Below, one piece after another: positions 43,299-51,212 of a DNA stretch of 64,000 bases (position 1 is its first letter; each line of letters begins with the position of its first letter). Source of the stretch: Cyanidium caldarium (lineage: Eukaryota > Rhodophyta > Bangiophyceae > Cyanidiales > Cyanidiaceae); contig JANCYW010000017.1 of the NCBI GenBank assembly GCA_026184775.1, forward strand, positions 186,001 to 250,000. The letters run 5' to 3'. A program made the position numbers and the translations under genes. The notes beneath the pieces were generated by a model that had not been told where the DNA came from, made no database searches, and saw nothing but the letters and a program-made list of their open reading frames with translations.

Positions 43299-43997
43299 AT
43301 GGCCTTACGGCGCCTGTGGCCCGCAGTGGCGCGCGGCGTGCGCTGGCTGACCGATGCGGCCGCCGCCGACGGCAGCGCCAAGGCCGCCGGCGCGTCCGCC
43401 GCAAAAGACTCCGGCAAGCACAGCGTGGCGGTGTCGGACTTTACCGAACCGCTCGGCTTCACCTATTTTATCGTCAAACCGCAGCAGCCGTTGCGCCTGG
43501 GCCTGCCAACGGTGTTCGTCCGGCACGCCGAGCCACTGGACGCGCCGCCGCCGCTGCAACGACCGCTGTTGGACGGCGTGCCCGGCGGCATGTTCGCGGT
43601 CATCATGCGCGGACACAAGCAGTACAAAGTGACGCAGGGCGATGTGCTGTACATGGATCGACTGCGCGGCGACGTGAACGAGACGGTGGTGTTTGACTCG
43701 GTGCTGTGTTTGGGCACGCCCGCCTGGTCGGCCATCGGCCGGCCGCTGGTGGAGGGTGCGCGGGTGCGGACGATCATCGAGGAGCAGGGCAAGTCGGGCA
43801 AGATTATCAACTTCAAGATGAAGCGGCGAAAAGGGTATCGGCGCACCAAGGGCCACCGCCAGCTTTACACGCGGTTGCAGGTGCAGGATATCGAGTGGAG
43901 TGTGCCTGACGATGAGCAACTGGAGCCGCTGCGGATCGGGGAGGAGGGCGAACTGCCGGACACGCCGCCGGCGCTGCCAGACCTGACGAAATGGTGA
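43299..43997 (+). CDS. organellar ribosomal protein bL21
   Basis: Large-subunit protein of bacterial-type ribosomes. 232 residues from ATG 43299. The N-terminal ~50 residues (MALRRLWPAVARGVRWLTDA, Ala/Lys/Ser-rich) form a typical mitochondrial presequence. The bL21 domain starts with MFAVIMRGHKQYKVTQGDVL and includes NETVVFDSVLCLGT, VEGARVRTIIEEQGKSGKII and the signature KMKRRKGYRRTKGHRQLYTR. A hydrophilic tail of about 30 residues follows. Mitochondrial rather than plastid location is inferred from the presequence, and red algal plastid genomes usually encode their own rpl21. A GT repeat begins right after the stop. Confidence 0.92.
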   Translation: MALRRLWPAVARGVRWLTDAAAADGSAKAAGASAAKDSGKHSVAVSDFTEPLGFTYFIVKPQQPLRLGLPTVFVRHAEPLDAPPPLQRPLLDGVPGGMFAVIMRGHKQYKVTQGDVLYMDRLRGDVNETVVFDSVLCLGTPAWSAIGRPLVEGARVRTIIEEQGKSGKIINFKMKRRKGYRRTKGHRQLYTRLQVQDIEWSVPDDEQLEPLRIGEEGELPDTPPALPDLTKW

Positions 43998-44000
43998 CGG

Positions 44001-44018
44001 GTGTGTGTGTGTGTGTGT
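44001..44018. repeat. GT dinucleotide microsatellite
   Basis: Nine GT units between the converging ends of bL21 and the next gene. Confidence 0.9.
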
Positions 44019-44048
44019 ACGCGCCCGTAAACGCCCCGCTGTGGATGT

Positions 44049-44747
44049 TCACCAAAAATGTCCCATCTGTTTCCACGCATCGTTGAGGGCATCGCTCAAG
44101 GTGAGGCTGATGAACACCAGGAAGAGCACCGGGGTCAGTGCAGCGGTGACGAAGAGCGTCCATCCCCACGCGGTGATGGAGCCGTCGTCGCCAACCAGTG
44201 AAATGCCAGTCACGCTCTGCAACTGCTGCAGCGACCGCCTCAGCTCGTCCAGCGTCTCATTCGCCAGCTGTTGCTGCTCGCGCAACCTGCGCAACGACTC
44301 CCGCCGGTGCGCTTTCTGTGCCTCCCACCAGTGCCAACGGCTGAACGAGTCGCCGATCCAGGCTCGGGCGTACAGATCCAACTCGGCAAACTCCGGATCC
44401 TCTTTCCACAACTCTTCGATCAGTTCCGGCGGCGGTGCCCAGTGCGGCTGTTGCTGCTGCAGCGATGTGGTGGAGGACGGAGAGGGTGTCGGCGGCGCGT
44501 CGGTCGTGCGGCTTCGAGTTTCGGGCGACTCTGGAGCGTCATCTCGCCGGTCCGACGGCGACTCCTCCTGCTGAGCACGCCAGCTGTATAGACGACAGCG
44601 CGGACGCCGTCGCTCGGCCCGCAGTGCCCGCCTCGGTGGACCGCAGACGCCTCTGATGGCTCGGTCGTGTCCAGCCGTCCTCCCCAGAAGCGGCCGAGCG
44701 AACACAGGCGATTGGAATGAGAGGCTCCCGGCGCGCACGCTGGACAT
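44049..44747 (-). CDS. possible plastid-targeted protein with one C-terminal membrane helix
   Basis: 232 residues from ATG 44747; the frame extends upstream only to a GTG. The N terminus MSSVRAGSLSFQSPVFARPL has early phenylalanines in a Ser/Arg-rich, acid-free context, as in red algal plastid transit peptides. A disordered Pro/Ser/Thr/Gln region follows. Then comes a structured acidic block (PPELIEELWKEDPEFAELDL; ARAWIGDSFSRWHWWEA), a coiled coil (RRESLRRLREQQQLANETLD), and a single membrane helix near the end (WTLFVTAALTPVLFLVFISL). Family unknown. The tail helix would leave most of the protein on one side of a plastid membrane. Confidence 0.65.
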   Translation of the reverse strand: MSSVRAGSLSFQSPVFARPLLGRTAGHDRAIRGVCGPPRRALRAERRRPRCRLYSWRAQQEESPSDRRDDAPESPETRSRTTDAPPTPSPSSTTSLQQQQPHWAPPPELIEELWKEDPEFAELDLYARAWIGDSFSRWHWWEAQKAHRRESLRRLREQQQLANETLDELRRSLQQLQSVTGISLVGDDGSITAWGWTLFVTAALTPVLFLVFISLTLSDALNDAWKQMGHFW

Positions 44748-45070
44748 GAAATTGTGCACAGTCTGCACTACCGTGCTGTGCTCTCGCAAACACGCTTCCT
44801 GCTCCGTCAAAGTTGTTTGCGCGAGTGCCGTCGTTGTGTGCAGCGTCTCTCGAGAGGGCGCGTGCACCCGCGACAGTCCGACGCGCCCCAGAGAGGCGCG
44901 GTTCGAGGAATCGATCACCGCAGCAGCGCTGGGCACGCACGAGCACCCCCGGTCAAGGTAGCGGGGCACGGCGGCGGGTCATCCCACAGGGCGCGCGCGC
45001 GAGAGAGAGAGCATGCGGAGAGAATTCAATCAGAACCAATACACTTGACTAGCTTGACGGTCCACACAGT
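44748..45070. promoter_or_regulatory. divergent upstream region, 323 bases
   Basis: Between diverging starts. It has an alternating gcgcgcgcga/gagaga tract near 44992-45008. No gene seen. Confidence 0.4.
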
Positions 45071-45634
45071 ATGCTATCGTTCGCCGCAGCGCCGGCACTG
45101 CGTCTCTCCTACACGCTCGACGATGTGCACCGGGCGGCCCGGCGGGATCGTCTCACGTTGGTGGACCGTTGCATCGGGCCGTGGTTGCAGTTCGACGCCA
45201 TCCTAGAGCCGCACGTGTCCAGTGCACCCGAGTCAACGCCCGTCGTGTCTGCCACTGGAATCGCCCGGCGACGACGAGTGGGCACCATCTACGGCTGGTC
45301 GCTGCGGCCGCTGTGGGCGCGCGTGCACGTGGAGCAGCTGCGGGTGAGGGCAGCGCCCGGGTTGCGGCTGCCGCCGGCCACTGCGCGATATTTGTGTCTG
45401 GCGCTGGGGTGTCGTGCGCGCGAACGCGGCTGTCAGCAAGCGTACGTGCTGGCCATCGATGATGCACCGCGACAACATCGACGGCTGGTGCGCTACTTTA
45501 GCCAACTGGGACTGGCGCCACTGCGTCCGGTGGATCAGGGCGTGGTGGATCGGCTGGTATGGGGCGGGTGCGGACTGTTAATGGGTGGCGCCGTGGAGGA
45601 TATCTTGCGACGGGGCGAGAAATGGGTGCGATAA
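45071..45634 (+). CDS. GNAT-like protein of algal/plant type
   Basis: 187 residues from ATG 45071. Central region: RRVGTIYGWSLRPLWARVHV, then LRLPPATARYLCLALGCRAR and ERGCQQAYVLAIDD. The next block reads RLVRYFSQLGLAPLRPVDQG. The end VVDRLVWGGCGLLMGG resembles small plastid proteins of plants and cyanobacteria with a GNAT-like fold, where 'GC..AELLAI.D....HxxLVRYYxxxGF' is followed by 'VWGGxGxxM'. The usual Q/RxxGxG/A acetyl-CoA loop is not obvious, so enzymatic activity is uncertain. No clear transit peptide. The identification is a remembered pattern only. Confidence 0.6.
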   Translation: MLSFAAAPALRLSYTLDDVHRAARRDRLTLVDRCIGPWLQFDAILEPHVSSAPESTPVVSATGIARRRRVGTIYGWSLRPLWARVHVEQLRVRAAPGLRLPPATARYLCLALGCRARERGCQQAYVLAIDDAPRQHRRLVRYFSQLGLAPLRPVDQGVVDRLVWGGCGLLMGGAVEDILRRGEKWVR

Positions 45635-45728
45635 CCGGTGCAATGCCCTCGGGCCGCCACCTCTCTGCGGGCGCCCGACCGACACCGGCCTCGGACGTCA
45701 CTGCCCTCGCATCCGCCTCTCGATTCGT

Positions 45729-47009
45729 TTATCGCAGGGTGGATGCCTTTTCGAACAGACTACTCACCACCTCATTCAGGCTTTGGACGGTCTGCAGCGC
45801 GTCCGAGCAGAGGTCGTCTGCCGGTTCCTCGCCGTGCAGAATCAGCGAGCCGGCGCCCTGGTCCAGAATGCCGTTCAGTTTGCCGTCCAGAATCAGCTGC
45901 GAGCACTTGGCCTCCACCTGCTCCACCGGCAAGTCCATACGCTCGGCGATGTGGGTGAGCTGCAGGCGCGAGTACGGTTCGATGATGCGCAGCAGATTGC
46001 GTTCCAGCAGGGCGCCGTACAGATCCTCCAGGTGTGCCTGAATCACCGGGTCCTCGGTCAGCACATCGCGGTGGGTGTCCAGCACGCGCTGCAGCTCATG
46101 CACGGAGCGTTTCTCGTACGCCGCTGCGAGCGCCCGCATCGCGTCCACTTCGCGCCCCTGATACTTCAAGGCGACGCGCCCCTGCAGCAGCGCGGTGAGC
46201 TCTGGCACCTGTTCGATCATCAGCTTGCACATGAGGAGGTACTTGAGGTTGGCCAGGGCGCGCTCATCATCCATGGTGGCGTACACTTCAAACGCCTCGT
46301 AAAAGTAGGAAAAGGCCGTCTTATAGTCGCGCTCCTCGGCGTGCAACACGCCGGCCTGCATGTCGATCTCGCCCTGCAGCGCCGGTGGCACGTAGATGGC
46401 GCTGGCGGTGGTGCGCGCCGCCGTCAGCGCCGCCCGTGCGCGCGGCAAGTTTTGCAGTGCATGGTGAATACGCGACTCTAACAGCTGCACTTCCAGCAGC
46501 AGCGCCCGGTCGTCCAGCCGCTTCACCTCCTGCAGCAGCGCGTTGGTCACCGCCAGCGCCTCCCCGTACCGCTTCTGGGAGAGGTACAGGCTGGCCAGGC
46601 GCGCCTCGACGCGCTGCCGCAGAAACGTACGCTTCTCCTCGCGACACCACTGCACCACTTCCTCACACAGGGATACCTGCAGTTGGTCTGACGACGGACA
46701 ACGCCCCAGCGCGTCCAGCAGCGTGCGGATCATCTTGGCCATTTTGGCCTTGGCCACCCGATCGAACTGTTCGCGAATGACTTGCGACAGTTGGACCAGA
46801 TCGGCTGCCCGTCCCTGTCGCGCCCACAGCTCCACCAATCCGTACACTGCCACTTCACGCTCCCGCTGAGCGGCTTCGGTGCTCTCGTCGCCTTCGGGCA
46901 TCGGAGTGTTCAGCAGCGAGCGGTACAGCTGTTCCGCTTGAGTCGGATCCTTCTCCGCCAACGAATTGGCCTCTTCCAGTTGAAGAGTCCTGGACGTGTC
47001 GGTGGTCAT
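45729..47009 (-). CDS. RPN6: 26S proteasome lid subunit Rpn6 (PSMD11)
   Basis: Lid subunit that clamps the regulatory particle to the core particle. 426 residues from ATG 47009 (MTTDTS); nine codons of the frame before it start at a TTG. The TPR-like solenoid contains EEVVQWCREEKRTFLRQRVE, LLLEVQLLESRIHHALQNLP and RARAALTAARTTASAIYVPP, nearly identical to animal Rpn6. YKTAFSYFYEAFEVYATMDD and LKYLLMCKLMIEQVPEL follow. The PCI domain ends with LLERNLLRIIEPYSRLQLTH and LDGKLNGILDQGAGSLILHG. The length equals the family norm. Confidence 0.96.
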   Translation of the reverse strand: MTTDTSRTLQLEEANSLAEKDPTQAEQLYRSLLNTPMPEGDESTEAAQREREVAVYGLVELWARQGRAADLVQLSQVIREQFDRVAKAKMAKMIRTLLDALGRCPSSDQLQVSLCEEVVQWCREEKRTFLRQRVEARLASLYLSQKRYGEALAVTNALLQEVKRLDDRALLLEVQLLESRIHHALQNLPRARAALTAARTTASAIYVPPALQGEIDMQAGVLHAEERDYKTAFSYFYEAFEVYATMDDERALANLKYLLMCKLMIEQVPELTALLQGRVALKYQGREVDAMRALAAAYEKRSVHELQRVLDTHRDVLTEDPVIQAHLEDLYGALLERNLLRIIEPYSRLQLTHIAERMDLPVEQVEAKCSQLILDGKLNGILDQGAGSLILHGEEPADDLCSDALQTVQSLNEVVSSLFEKASTLR

Positions 47010-47197
47010 GTCGAGAAGAGAGGAGGGGCCAGTCAATCGGTTGTTCTAGAGGTGCAATCAAGTCCGTTCCGACGCGTCTCTCTGGGACGACCCTGCTGCC
47101 AGGCTGGGGCGACGTTGGCGCGCCGTGCGGGGTGTCGCGCGATCGATTCCGCGTTGAGGGGTGGCGTTTTGCCGCGTACTCGAACGAGGTCATTCTC

Positions 47198-48052
47198 ATG
47201 AGACTGCGTTGTCGCTATCGTTACGTACCACCAGATGGCAAAGAGGGCGAGGGTCAGTTGGCGCTGGAGCGGGGCGATGTGGTGGAGGTCATCGGCGGGC
47301 GCAACGAGGGCGGCTGGTTGGAGGGAAGGCGGCTGCGCGACGGAGCGGAGGGCTGGTTCCCCGGCAACTACTGCCGCGCGGCGATGGACGAGACTGCGGC
47401 AGATACGTCGAGGAATTCCGCGTCTAGCGCGGGCGGTAACGGCACATCGCCGAGGGTGAGTTTGTCGCCCCGGGCGGTGCCGACCGAGCCACCGACCGAC
47501 CGTGAGCGACAGACCGCCGAGGTGTTGCGCGTGCGCCTGAAGGCGTTGAGCCGAGAGCACGACGCGCTGATGCGGCGAGTGGATGCGCTGGAGGCGGAAC
47601 TGGAGGAGACGCGACAACGAGCGAATCGGCGCAGTCTGGAGATGGCGCAGGCGCTGGCGGAGGAGATGCACCTGCGCGAAGTGGCGGAGCAACGGTTGCG
47701 CGAGGTGAGCGAGGCGCTGCAGTCGGCTCAACGGGTCACGACGCGGGAGACGGATGTCGAAGCGGGTGCGGGGGTTGTGCCGCGGCGGGTACGGCGACAC
47801 GGCCTCGACACTCCGCCGCCCAAACATGCCCCGCCGCCGCCACCGCCTCTGCCAGCCGACGAGGACGAGTTGGAGGGAGGGCTCGGACGCACGGCGGGCA
47901 GCGATCATGCCGAGCTCGATGCCGACGGCAACGAGATAACCGAGTCGTCGCGTCGCTTTGCCTCCCTATCGGTGCGGGAACGCATTCAGAGCGTGCGACA
48001 ACGACAACAGCAGTTGCTCCACAAAGTAGGCTGGGATGAGGATGAGCGGTGA
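47198..48052 (+). CDS. SH3-domain coiled-coil protein
   Basis: 284 residues from ATG 47198. An SH3 domain occupies about residues 1-62: LRCRYRYVPPDGKEGEGQLA, LERGDVVEVIGG, GWLEGRRLRDGAEGWFPGNY. The ALYDY-like strand, the WLEG tryptophan and the final WFPGNY are the classic SH3 landmarks. A disordered Ser/Thr/Pro linker follows, then a coiled coil at about 105-185 (RVRLKALSREHDALMRRVDA, LEAELEETRQRAN), a Pro-rich patch (PPPKHAPPPPPPLP) and a basic helical end. It could bind its own or a partner's Pro-rich patch. A cytoskeletal or membrane-remodelling adaptor is likely by analogy; family not identified. Confidence 0.8.
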   Translation: MRLRCRYRYVPPDGKEGEGQLALERGDVVEVIGGRNEGGWLEGRRLRDGAEGWFPGNYCRAAMDETAADTSRNSASSAGGNGTSPRVSLSPRAVPTEPPTDRERQTAEVLRVRLKALSREHDALMRRVDALEAELEETRQRANRRSLEMAQALAEEMHLREVAEQRLREVSEALQSAQRVTTRETDVEAGAGVVPRRVRRHGLDTPPPKHAPPPPPPLPADEDELEGGLGRTAGSDHAELDADGNEITESSRRFASLSVRERIQSVRQRQQQLLHKVGWDEDER

Positions 48053-48211
48053 TGGGCGACAGGGTACGCAGTCAGACGTATCGCTAGCGCCTAGGGCGTA
48101 AACGGCGGCTCCATTATTGTGAGGTATACCCCGGTGGCTCTTTACAAGTTATGGGACGGATATCCCACCTCGAACTCGATTGCTCGCTGTGGCGCCGCCA
48201 GTCGCATCTCC

Positions 48212-49441
48212 TCACAACGGCCGATACCACGGGTCCTGGTCCAAGTACGGGTCGTAAGCGCCTTCGTCCAGAGTGATGTCCGCGCGCTGCTGCCTCAAGA
48301 CGTCCAGCTCGCGTTGCAGCGCCAGCGCCTCGGGCCAGTGTCCATGGCGCAATGCCTCTCGCATGCGGGCGGCGAGCTGACCGCGCCGCGACCGCCCGGC
48401 TACCAACCGATCCGCCTCCGCATACTCTCCGGCCTGCCGTGCTCGCGCGATGAGATACTCGCGCCGCTCCACTTCGTCCATGTACGGCAGGGTCATCTCC
48501 ACCAGCTGCTCGCGCGGTGTGTCGGTACGCGTCGGCACGCCCTCCCGCGCCAGTAGCGCTCGCAGATGCTCATCGCGCAGCGACTCCAGTTGCATCGCCG
48601 ACACTTGCACCAACGCGCTGGTGTCGTCGGGAAACGCCAAAGCGTCGGTCGGGCCGGCTGCGGTCGCGCTCAGCGATGTCGGCACCCGCACGCGACCGTC
48701 GGGGCCGCGCTCCACCGGCAGGGAACACCGCTCCCACACCGACTTTTGCATCGACAGCGGGGCGCCGGTGGCCCTGGCGATGCCCGCCGTCTCGATGGCG
48801 CTGCATGGCGCCTCGAAAAGCGTCGCCGTGCCACCAGCCACCTCGCGCCGCTGCCGCAGGCCGCGCACAGCGCCCTGCAGGGCCATCCGCGGATACAACG
48901 CCGCCTGTTCCCGCAGACAGCATTCCAGCACGGCGGCCTCGGCTAGCGATAAAAAGCGCTGCAAAAACGCCAACAGGTTAGCGGTCGGCTGCGCCAACGC
49001 CACGCTCACCAGTCGCTGGCGCTCGAACGCGTCCGCAAACGGCAGCGTGTCCACCAGAGTGCGCTCGGTAGTGAGACAGGTGGCGATGGCCAGCGTGGCC
49101 GTCACGCTCGCCCTGGGAGAGTCGGCCGTCTCCGCCTCCAGACAGCGGTAGAGGGCGCGCTCGTACCCCGAAGCCAGCCGCACCGGCACGAACACCGCCT
49201 CGGTGTCGGTGCCCACCGCCACAAACGCCCGCTTATCCCCGCTCACTGCCGCGCCCAGCACCTGCACCGCTTGCTGCGGAGCGTCGGTGCAGGCGACGAG
49301 GTGCCGTCGCCGAAAGGTGCCGGTGTCGAGAGGGTAGCGGAGCGGCGGCGGGTGTGCGGCACCCTGGGCGCGACCAGTGGGTGCCGGGGGCGCTCGCCCA
49401 GAGCCATTTCCTGCGCGGTAGCTGCCAGGGGCGATGAACAT
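48212..49441 (-). CDS. protein of unknown function with SAP-like helix pair
   Basis: 409 residues from ATG 49441 (MFIAPGSYRAGN). The N-terminal half has an alpha/beta look (AVQVLGAAVSGDKRAFVAVG; AVFVPVRLASGYERALYRCL). A helical middle follows (LLAFLQRFLSLAEAAVLECC). Near residue 290, LESLRDEHLRALLAREGVPT, then RTDTPREQLVEMTLP, has the helix-turn-helix layout of a SAP domain (Leu pattern, GVPTR, LV). The C terminus is helical and ends AYDPYLDQDPWYRPL, probably a conserved motif. No catalytic signature found. Its function is open; nucleic-acid contact through the SAP-like part is only a suggestion. Confidence 0.6.
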   Translation of the reverse strand: MFIAPGSYRAGNGSGRAPPAPTGRAQGAAHPPPLRYPLDTGTFRRRHLVACTDAPQQAVQVLGAAVSGDKRAFVAVGTDTEAVFVPVRLASGYERALYRCLEAETADSPRASVTATLAIATCLTTERTLVDTLPFADAFERQRLVSVALAQPTANLLAFLQRFLSLAEAAVLECCLREQAALYPRMALQGAVRGLRQRREVAGGTATLFEAPCSAIETAGIARATGAPLSMQKSVWERCSLPVERGPDGRVRVPTSLSATAAGPTDALAFPDDTSALVQVSAMQLESLRDEHLRALLAREGVPTRTDTPREQLVEMTLPYMDEVERREYLIARARQAGEYAEADRLVAGRSRRGQLAARMREALRHGHWPEALALQRELDVLRQQRADITLDEGAYDPYLDQDPWYRPL

Positions 49442-49650
49442 GTCGGTGGCGTACTGATCCCGTCGTTGCACTCCGAGCACGTATGCCAAGCCAACGCAGC
49501 GCCGGAGTCGCAGTCTCTCCGACAATCTCCGGCACGGTCAACAGGGTCACCGGCTGACGTCCGTCTATCAGCCGGGTGGAATGCCATCGGCAAGACAGCC
49601 CGGTTTGTATGATGACGATATGTGGGCCTCGCGTTCCACCTGGGTAGAGC

Positions 49651-50889
49651 ATGCTGCCGGTTTTTGTTCGCAAGAATGTCCGAGTCGGCGGGCGCGGCCG
49701 TCCTGCCTTCATCCTCCTTCTCATACTCTCCTCGCTGACGGTGCTGGTGCTACGGGCGCGAACACGACCCTCGGTCGAACAGCCGCGACCCGCCTCATCC
49801 ACCGTTGACGCACGCGCGGCGACCACCATCGCCATGGTCACCGGCGCCACCGGTGACTTTGTGGAGCAGTTCGCCCGCCAGATATCCAACAAGCAGTGTT
49901 ATGCGGAGCGGCACGGCTACGAGTTCATTATGGATGTGGTGGACTGGTCACGGGTGCATCACCAAAGCGGGTACTGGAACCGGCTGTGGTTTCTGCCCAA
50001 GCACCTGATGGCGAGCCGACAGCGAGCCGTGCCGCCGGCGTGGTTCTTTTACATCGATGCCGACGCCATGATCCTCAACACCAGCATCCGCCTGGAGGAG
50101 TTTACGCGACACGTGCCCGCCGACGCCGACATCATCCTACACGACGGCGGGTTCTACATCAACTCGGGGGCGCTTTTCGTGCGCAACACCAACTGGTCGC
50201 TGTGGTTTCTGCAGCAGTGGCAGCGCCAGGTACGCCAACCGCAGACGCTGGCCGATCAGAGCGCGCTGTGGGAGGTGTTGCTGCACTTGGCCAGTGCCGA
50301 CAACGAGGCCGAGGCACGACGCACCGACGGCGCGGCGATGCCCCGATACGGCGGTGCGTGTCGCCCCGAGGTGTTGCATCGCGACACGCCGGACGCCCAG
50401 TGTTTCACTTGGGACACTTGTCGGTGCAAGCGGTGCCTGCGACGGGCCGAGCTGTGCTGGCGCCGCGAAATGACCCGACTCGGACATCCGTATGGGCGGC
50501 GGCGCCTGCACAAGGTGGCCTTTTGGACACCCTACACGGACGGGAAAGTGGGTGTGCGGGAGCAGCACCCGCGGGGTTTCAACTTTTACGCTTCGATGGG
50601 GCACGCCGGCAACCTGCAGCGCTGCCACCCGGCGCAGCTGTGGCGTGAAGGCGACTTTGTCGTGCAAGACGCCAAAGGCCTGGCGCACCATTACGCCAGC
50701 TGGTGGGATGTACAGCAGTGCGCGCATCCAGGCGATGGAGCTGCGCTGCGGCGAGCGCTGGACGTGCGGAGACCGTACTACCGGGAGGTGTGGAACGAGG
50801 CGGGCCAGCTGGTGTGGCCCGGCAACGTGGTCGTGCAGCAGCAGCAGCAGCAGCAGCAGCAGCACGGGGTGCGCCTCGCGGATATGTGA
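49651..50889 (+). CDS. GT34-like Golgi glycosyltransferase, type II membrane protein
   Basis: 412 residues from ATG 49651. It has a short basic cytosolic tail, one signal-anchor helix (PAFILLLILSSLTVLVL, ~18-34), then a lumenal catalytic domain. Blocks match the GT34 (GMA12/MNN10, xyloglucan galactosyl/xylosyl transferase) pattern: IAMVTGATGDFVEQFARQIS, YAERHGYEFIMDVVDWSRVH, FFYIDADAMILNTSIRLEEF with the DxD motif near residue 135, and GGFYINSGALFVRNTNWSLW. A cysteine-rich insert (CRPE ... CFTWDTCRCKRCLRRAELC) is unusual and may be disulphide-bonded. The C terminus carries a nine-residue glutamine run. Sugar donor and acceptor are unknown. Confidence 0.8.
   Translation: MLPVFVRKNVRVGGRGRPAFILLLILSSLTVLVLRARTRPSVEQPRPASSTVDARAATTIAMVTGATGDFVEQFARQISNKQCYAERHGYEFIMDVVDWSRVHHQSGYWNRLWFLPKHLMASRQRAVPPAWFFYIDADAMILNTSIRLEEFTRHVPADADIILHDGGFYINSGALFVRNTNWSLWFLQQWQRQVRQPQTLADQSALWEVLLHLASADNEAEARRTDGAAMPRYGGACRPEVLHRDTPDAQCFTWDTCRCKRCLRRAELCWRREMTRLGHPYGRRRLHKVAFWTPYTDGKVGVREQHPRGFNFYASMGHAGNLQRCHPAQLWREGDFVVQDAKGLAHHYASWWDVQQCAHPGDGAALRRALDVRRPYYREVWNEAGQLVWPGNVVVQQQQQQQQQHGVRLADM
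50836..50862 (+). repeat. CAG trinucleotide repeat (polyglutamine)
   Basis: Nine CAG codons near the 3' end of the glycosyltransferase gene, just before HGVRLADM and the stop. Confidence 0.9.
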
Positions 50890-51212
50890 AGCTGGCGAGG
50901 AGGCTGAGGCGGTGCTAGAGCCGCAAATGTGAGGTGACTCTCGCTATGCCCCGGCAACCTCGCAACCTGTCTCATAAAGTAATAGATTGTCATAGTTCCC
51001 CGAGAACAGCGGTTTCGCCCTGGAAGCCCTGCCCAGCGAGCGGACATCGCTCACGCTCCGCACGCGCTGACACCCTGTCACTGCAACACGTGAGGCACTC
51101 TGGTCGTCGCGCCCAACGTGTCTTGCACCGTACTGTATCTGCCACAGGCAGGCCACATTGACACTCGCGGCGGGTGCTTCACCGCGCGGCGGTACCGCTC
51201 GTTTGAATCCTC
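50890..51212. other. intergenic, 323 bases
   Basis: Between the glycosyltransferase and the GNAAP-motif gene, same strand. It includes the less GC-rich block cataaagtaatagattgtcat near 50973. No gene seen. Confidence 0.4.

Noticed and set aside
48120-48200. Possible small RNA with gggacggatatccc hairpin between the SH3 gene and the next gene
   Set aside because: A 4-base stem only; no cloverleaf and no other support.
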